A DNA stretch of 64,000 nucleotides from an uncultured Paracoccaceae bacterium (GTDB lineage: Bacteria; Pseudomonadota; Alphaproteobacteria; Rhodobacterales; Rhodobacteraceae): contig CANMWG010000001.1 of the NCBI GenBank assembly GCA_947501555.1, positions 558,001-622,000 of the forward strand. The letters run 5' to 3'. The notes under the pieces were generated by a model. That model was not told the origin of the DNA. It worked only from the letters and a program-made list of their open reading frames with translations, and did not search any database. Position numbers and translations under genes: made by a program. This document shows positions 59,815 to 64,000 of the stretch, in pieces (the stretch's first letter is position 1; each line of letters begins with the position of its first letter).

Positions 59815-60317
59815 TCACGCCCGACTATTGCCGCACGATGGCCCGCTATAATTCATGGCAAAACAATGGCTTACGCGAGATGATCCAAGCGATGGATCAT
59901 GATGAACTATACAAGGATCGCGGCGCGTTCTTTGGGTCTATCATGCGCACACTGAACCATCTGTTATGGGGTGATACGATGTGGATCAGCCGGTTCGATG
60001 GTGGGCACGGCACCGATCTTTCGGGGCAAGAGGGGCTTGAGATGACGCCTACGCCCGCTGTTTGGGCTGCTGATCGGTTCCGCATGGATGCCCGGATCAC
60101 GCTGTGGGCGGAAAGTGTCAGCACGATTGATCTGACCGGCGATTTGACTTGGTATTCTGGCATGATGGGACTTGAGATGACCAAACCGATGGCGCTTTGT
60201 GTCATGCAGGTCTTCAACCACCAGACCCACCACCGCGGGCAGGTACATGCGATGCTGACGGCCCTGGGCCAGAAGCCGCAGGATACTGATCTGCCGTTTA
60301 TGCCGGAGACGTCCTAG
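59811..60317 (+). CDS. DinB-family metalloprotein
   Basis: A 168-aa four-helix-bundle protein with the DinB histidine triad (NHLLWGD, NHQTHHRGQ). DinB/YfiT proteins use small-molecule thiols as transferase substrates; no substrate can be named here. It overlaps the DUF1326 gene by four bases. Confidence 0.88.
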   Translation: MITPDYCRTMARYNSWQNNGLREMIQAMDHDELYKDRGAFFGSIMRTLNHLLWGDTMWISRFDGGHGTDLSGQEGLEMTPTPAVWAADRFRMDARITLWAESVSTIDLTGDLTWYSGMMGLEMTKPMALCVMQVFNHQTHHRGQVHAMLTALGQKPQDTDLPFMPETS

Positions 60318-60319
60318 CC

Positions 60320-60565
60320 GTGCCTATTCTCCTTCTTGGACTGATTGCTGTGGCCGTTGTTTTTTGGACGCTGGGCCGCAAATCCGGCCCCGCCATTGGC
60401 CCGGGCCCCAGCGCTGGCCGTGCCCGCAAGTGTAATTGGGAGGCGACGGGCAATGATACCGTTGCCTTGGGTGAATATCGCTGCAAAGCCTGTAAAGTCG
60501 TGGCTTATGCCAAGCCAGGCGAGACACCCAAGGAATGCAAACGTGGATTAGGTGGGAGCTTGTAA
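60320..60565 (+). CDS. Small membrane protein with CxxC zinc site
   Basis: An 81-aa protein with one membrane helix (2-18), a glycine/proline linker and CNW...CKAC...CKRG, a likely zinc ribbon. Its GTG start lies two bases after the DinB stop. Its TAA overlaps the dmdA ATG by one base (TAATG), coupling it to dmdA. Confidence 0.65.
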   Translation: MPILLLGLIAVAVVFWTLGRKSGPAIGPGPSAGRARKCNWEATGNDTVALGEYRCKACKVVAYAKPGETPKECKRGLGGSL

Positions 60566-61665
60566 TGGCCGTCATCGCCCCTTCGCGGCGAATACGCCGT
60601 ACCCCTTTTACGCCCGGTGTCGAAGCTGCCGGTGTCAAAGGCTACACAGTCTATAATCACATGCTGTTGCCAACGGTGTTCGAAAGCCATGAGGCGGATT
60701 ATCATCATTTGAAATCGGCGGTGCAGGTTTGGGATGTCGCCGTCGAGCGTCAGATTGAGCTGCGTGGTCCCGATGCTGCCCGCCTGATGCAGATGCTCAC
60801 CCCACGCGATTTGCGCGGTATGATGCCGGGTCAATGTTACTATGTCCCCATCGTTGATGAGACAGGCGGTATGCTGAATGATCCGGTTGCGTTGAAGCTG
60901 TCAGAGGATCGTTGGTGGATTTCAATTGCCGATAGCGATTTGCTTTTTTGGGTCAAGGGTTTGGCCTATGGCTATCGTTTGGATGTTCTGGTGGATGAGC
61001 CCGATATCTCCCCTTTGGCTGTACAGGGTCCGCAGGCCGAAGAATTGGTCGCCAGGGTCTTTGGAGATGCTATCCGGGCCATCAAATTTTTTCGCTTTGG
61101 CTGGTTTGACTTTCAGGGGGTCAGCATGGCCGTCGCCCGGTCGGGCTATTCCAAGCAGGGTGGTTTTGAGATTTACTGCGATGGCACCCAGAACGGCATG
61201 CCTTTGTGGAATGCGTTATTTGAGGCGGGTAAGGACTTGGATGTCCGTGCTGGTTGCCCCAACCTGATTGAACGGATTGAGGGTGGCTTGCTGTCTTATG
61301 GCAACGATATGACCCGCGAAAATACACCGCATGAATGTGGGCTTGGCCGGTTTTGTTCCACCCAGACCGCGATTGGATGTGTGGGCCGGGATGCGCTGTT
61401 GCGTGTCTCGAAGGAAGGTCCGACACAGCAGATCAGAGCGCTTGAGATTTCAGGTGATCTGCCGCCTTGCCAATATGCATGGCCGTTGATGGCCAAGGGC
61501 AAACGGGTGGGACAGGTGACCTCGGCGGCGATGTCGCCTGACTTTGGAACGAATGTTGCGATTGGCATGGTGCGCATGACCCATTGGGATGAAGACACGA
61601 CCTTGCAGGTCGAAACGCCGGACGGCCCGTTTGATGTACGCGTCCGTGAGAATTTCTGGATTTAA
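60565..61665 (+). CDS. dmdA: Dimethylsulfoniopropionate demethylase DmdA
   Basis: A 366-aa tetrahydrofolate-dependent methyltransferase of the GcvT fold that removes a methyl group from DMSP. It begins MAVIAPSRRIRRTPF and has YTVYNHMLLPTVFE, VQVWDVAVERQI and GGLLSYGNDMTREN, segments I associate with roseobacter DmdA and not with glycine-cleavage GcvT. The ATG at 60565 has GGGAG upstream and is inside the previous stop. The acuI gene follows ten bases later, the classic arrangement. Confidence 0.88.
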   Translation: MAVIAPSRRIRRTPFTPGVEAAGVKGYTVYNHMLLPTVFESHEADYHHLKSAVQVWDVAVERQIELRGPDAARLMQMLTPRDLRGMMPGQCYYVPIVDETGGMLNDPVALKLSEDRWWISIADSDLLFWVKGLAYGYRLDVLVDEPDISPLAVQGPQAEELVARVFGDAIRAIKFFRFGWFDFQGVSMAVARSGYSKQGGFEIYCDGTQNGMPLWNALFEAGKDLDVRAGCPNLIERIEGGLLSYGNDMTRENTPHECGLGRFCSTQTAIGCVGRDALLRVSKEGPTQQIRALEISGDLPPCQYAWPLMAKGKRVGQVTSAAMSPDFGTNVAIGMVRMTHWDEDTTLQVETPDGPFDVRVRENFWI

Positions 61666-61675
61666 GGAGAAGACG

Positions 61676-62659
61676 ATGTTCAAGGCATTGGTTGTCGAAA
61701 AGAACGAAGACGGCAAGACAAGTGCGGAGGTTCAAGAGCTATCGTTGGACCAGCTTCCCGAAGGCGAGGTCACCGTTGCGGTAGACTATTCCACTGTGAA
61801 CTACAAAGACGGGCTGTGCATTGGCCCGGGTGGCGGATTGGTCCGCAATTACCCCCATGTGCCCGGCATTGATTTTGCAGGCACAGTCGAGGCGTCGGAT
61901 GATGCCCGCTTTACCCCCGGCGACAAAGTCGTTCTGACTGGCTGGCGCGTGGGAGAGGCCCATTGGGGTGGATATTCCCAAAAGGCCCGCGTGAAGGCCG
62001 ATTGGTTGGTCCCGCTGCCGGATGGCATTGATGCCCGTCAGGCGATGGCTGTGGGCACCGCTGGTTTCACTGCGATGCTGGCTGTGATGGCGTTGGAGGA
62101 TCAGGGCATCAAGGATGGCCCTGTGCTGGTCACTGGCGCTGCGGGTGGTGTTGGGTCGGTGGCGACGGCTATTTTAGCGAACTTGGGTTATGAGGTGGCC
62201 GCTGTGACAGGACGCCCTGAGACAGCGGATTATCTGACATCGCTGGGTGCGACGCAGGTTGTCCCCCGGGAAGAGCTGAATGAGACCACGAAGCGCCCGC
62301 TTGAGGCGGAGACTTGGGGTGGCTGTGTTGACGCTGTTGGCGGCGAAATGCTGGCCCGTCTGCTGGGCCAGATGAAATACGGGGCGTCGGTCTCGGCGGT
62401 TGGTCTGGCGGGGGGGGCTGGCCTGCCTGCGACAGTGATCCCGTTCCTGCTGCGCGGTGTGAATTTGCTGGGGATCGATAGCGTGATGCAGCCCTATGAA
62501 AACCGGGTGAGGGCTTGGGCGCGGATCGCCAAGGACCTGCCGATGAAAAAGCTTGAGGCCATGGTGCAACCGGCCACTCTGTCCGATTTACCGGGGCTGG
62601 GCCGGGATATTCTAAAGGGTCAGGTCAAAGGCCGTGTGGTCGTAGATGTGAACGCCTAA
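61676..62659 (+). CDS. acuI: Acryloyl-CoA reductase AcuI
   Basis: A 327-aa zinc-free MDR-family NADPH oxidoreductase (KEGG-type quinone reductase fold) that reduces toxic acryloyl-CoA to propionyl-CoA, a product of DMSP cleavage. It has the MFKALVVEK start, the VTGAAGGVGSVA cofactor loop and an N-terminal YSTVNYKDGLC substrate motif. AGGAGA sits seven bases before the ATG at 61676. It is co-transcribed with dmdA. Confidence 0.92.
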   Translation: MFKALVVEKNEDGKTSAEVQELSLDQLPEGEVTVAVDYSTVNYKDGLCIGPGGGLVRNYPHVPGIDFAGTVEASDDARFTPGDKVVLTGWRVGEAHWGGYSQKARVKADWLVPLPDGIDARQAMAVGTAGFTAMLAVMALEDQGIKDGPVLVTGAAGGVGSVATAILANLGYEVAAVTGRPETADYLTSLGATQVVPREELNETTKRPLEAETWGGCVDAVGGEMLARLLGQMKYGASVSAVGLAGGAGLPATVIPFLLRGVNLLGIDSVMQPYENRVRAWARIAKDLPMKKLEAMVQPATLSDLPGLGRDILKGQVKGRVVVDVNA

Positions 62660-62674
62660 GCGGCGACGTCAAAC

Positions 62675-62690
62675 AGGGTGGTGGCACCCT
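62675..62690 (+). terminator. Short hairpin after acuI
   Basis: AGGGTG (62675-62680) and CACCCT (62685-62690) pair with a GTGG loop, 16 bases after the acuI stop. No T-run follows, so it is a weak or factor-assisted terminator. The 206-base gap to the BCCT gene contains nothing else I can name. Confidence 0.4.
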
Positions 62691-62865
62691 TCGCAGATTA
62701 AGCGCGGGCGGCTGAATTGCCGCTCGGCCCCGAAATCTTGTGCGCTGATCAGGTTGTCGCCACTAGATATGGCATGGCTTCTTGTGCATTGCGTATGAAA
62801 AAATTGTAAAATTTGAACGTTTCTGTATGCTGAGTGAATAAAAACTAAGCAACAGGGAAGCAATC

Positions 62866-64000
62866 ATGGCACTAAAACCTCCTTTATCGGAACTTCCGAT
62901 TAAGACCGCAGATGTCGGTTTTTATCGTGGTTTCAGCGTCAATGTGACGGTCATTAGTAAGATTATCATTAGCGTCTTGGTCGTTTGGGCCATCGTTTGG
63001 CCAGAGTGGGCCGGCGAAGTTCTAGGCGCTTGGAACTCGGTCATTCTTGCAAATTTTGCCACTTGGTACATCTTTGTTGTGGCATTTTTTATCATCGTTT
63101 GTCTGGGGTTGGCGCTTTGGCCCGCTGCAGGACGATTGAACCTTGGCCAACCAGGCGAAAAGCCAGAGTTTTCAAATTTCTCATGGTTTTCGATGATGTT
63201 CGGTGCGGGTATCGGGGTCGGCATGCTGACCTGGGCCGTGGCCGAACCGATTGCGCATTTCAAGAATAACCCGGCGGTTATTCAAGGTGTGACAACAGCA
63301 CTTGATGCAAATAACGTCCGTGAAGCCTATGTCTGGTCATTCCTGCATTGGGGTCTTGGTGCTTGGGCGTGTTACGCGGTGGCAGGTCTTTCATTAGCCT
63401 TCTTTAGTTATCGCCGGGGTCTGCCGTTGACGATCCGTTCAGCGCTGACGCCGCTCTTTGGCAAATCATTGTCCGGCCCACTGGGCAATCTCATTGATAT
63501 CGTCGCTGTTGTGGCAACGATCTTGGGTGTTGCACAAACGCTTGGCTTTGGTGTGGAACAGTTCGTTGCCGGTTTAACGCGCATCGGTATTGGCGGGTTG
63601 GCCTTGGAAGATGGTACTGCGACAACGATGGGTATCATCGTAGCATTGCTTATCATTATGGGCGCATCGACCCTGTCGGCGCTGTCGGGTGTTGGTAAAG
63701 GCATCAAATGGCTGTCCAATATCAACATGACTTTGTCGATCGTTCTGTTGGGTTTCTTCATGATCTTCGGCGCAACCTGGTTTGGTGCAACGGCGTTCTT
63801 TGTTGGTATCTGGGATTATCTGATCGCATTGCCGGGTTTGAGCTTTAACGTCTACGTCTCAGACGGTGTAGAGGGCAGTGAAGCGTTCAGTTTGGCGCAG
63901 TGGCAAGGCTGGTGGCCTGTGTTCTACTGGGCCTGGTGGATTGCCTTCGCCCCATTTGTTGGCTTGTTCTTGGCGCGTATCAGCCGTGGCCGGACCATCC
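62866..64000 (+). CDS. BCCT-family betaine/DMSP transporter, N-terminal part
   Basis: The gene runs off the right edge; 378 residues are visible from the ATG at 62866 (AGGGAAG upstream). It shows repeated membrane helices with the BCCT signature FGAGIGVGMLTWAVAEP, a glycine-rich permeation motif (GVGKGIKWLSNINM), and the WWIAFAPFVGLFLARISRG region. BCCT proteins import trimethylammonium or sulfonium solutes with Na+. Its place behind dmdA-acuI points to DMSP, though betaine or choline remain possible. Confidence 0.9.
   Translation, partial: MALKPPLSELPIKTADVGFYRGFSVNVTVISKIIISVLVVWAIVWPEWAGEVLGAWNSVILANFATWYIFVVAFFIIVCLGLALWPAAGRLNLGQPGEKPEFSNFSWFSMMFGAGIGVGMLTWAVAEPIAHFKNNPAVIQGVTTALDANNVREAYVWSFLHWGLGAWACYAVAGLSLAFFSYRRGLPLTIRSALTPLFGKSLSGPLGNLIDIVAVVATILGVAQTLGFGVEQFVAGLTRIGIGGLALEDGTATTMGIIVALLIIMGASTLSALSGVGKGIKWLSNINMTLSIVLLGFFMIFGATWFGATAFFVGIWDYLIALPGLSFNVYVSDGVEGSEAFSLAQWQGWWPVFYWAWWIAFAPFVGLFLARISRGRTI

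Noticed and set aside
60565..61665. Glycine-cleavage aminomethyltransferase GcvT
   Set aside because: No gcvH or gcvP gene is near, the N-terminus and several internal motifs follow DmdA, and acuI follows as in known DMSP operons.
62669..62863. A 64-aa minus-strand frame between acuI and the BCCT gene
   Set aside because: It has a CEGCH motif but no ribosome-binding site that I can see, overlaps the acuI hairpin, and covers what should be the BCCT promoter. Too weak to call.
1..64000. tRNA, rRNA, CRISPR arrays, IS elements
   Set aside because: I looked for cloverleaf ends, rRNA-like conserved stretches, regular short repeats with spacers, and transposase motifs and saw none; a profile search could still find a small RNA.

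Overview
Organism: the window looks like a marine Rhodobacterales (Roseobacter-group) alphaproteobacterium. The evidence is the DMSP demethylase gene dmdA next to acuI and a BCCT transporter, a phoR-pstSCAB-phoU-phoB phosphate operon with a Pho box, a Sco1/PCuAC copper pair, and moderately high GC with compact overlapping genes. I saw no rRNA or tRNA gene, integrase, insertion sequence or CRISPR array.

Layout. 1-7701: an unknown partial gene, then phoR and the pst/pho operon. 7805-9870: a Cys-rich secreted protein coupled to gnd. 10027-15103 (+): five tightly overlapping genes (KAS III-like synthase, SDR, metallo-beta-lactamase-fold hydrolase, F390-synthetase-like adenylate-forming enzyme, ATP-grasp ligase) that read as an uncharacterised small-molecule or lipid pathway. 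15100-20050 (-): Rieske oxygenase, GNAT-like protein, StiP/PELOTA protein, HAD phosphatase and a TRSP-type phosphoribosyltransferase. 20257-24838 (-): four TerD-domain genes, TerB and a CaCA cation exchanger in the slot where TerC might be expected. 24951-29279 (-): protein kinase, PP2C phosphatase, TerY and a second VWA protein. 29394-53646 (-): a full extracellular contractile injection system (eCIS, Afp/PVC-like) with terminator, sheath, two tubes, LysM hub protein, VgrG-like spike, PAAR tip, gp25, two large baseplate proteins, a short fibre, tape measure and AAA+ ATPase. It also carries non-canonical members: a membrane-anchored GH18-like protein with an apparently lost catalytic motif, a lipoprotein, and a 246-aa unknown. 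54186-64000: an SH3/LRR exported protein, small membrane proteins, copper genes, a FadR-type regulator with a clear operator, DUF2182/DUF1326/DinB genes, then dmdA-acuI and the start of a BCCT transporter.

How the parts may work together. From 53646 down to 15100 every gene is on the minus strand, so the eCIS, the TerY/kinase/phosphatase signalling triad, the TerD/TerB module and the StiP/PRTase biosynthetic module form one 38.5-kb co-directional block. The block ends in a 4-bp convergent overlap with the KAS III cluster. My main inference is that this is one stress-response locus in which a Ter module (calcium-linked sensing plus phospho-signalling) is paired with an injection particle and a dedicated metabolic pathway. 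Family assignments are strong. The functional coupling is inferred from gene order only.
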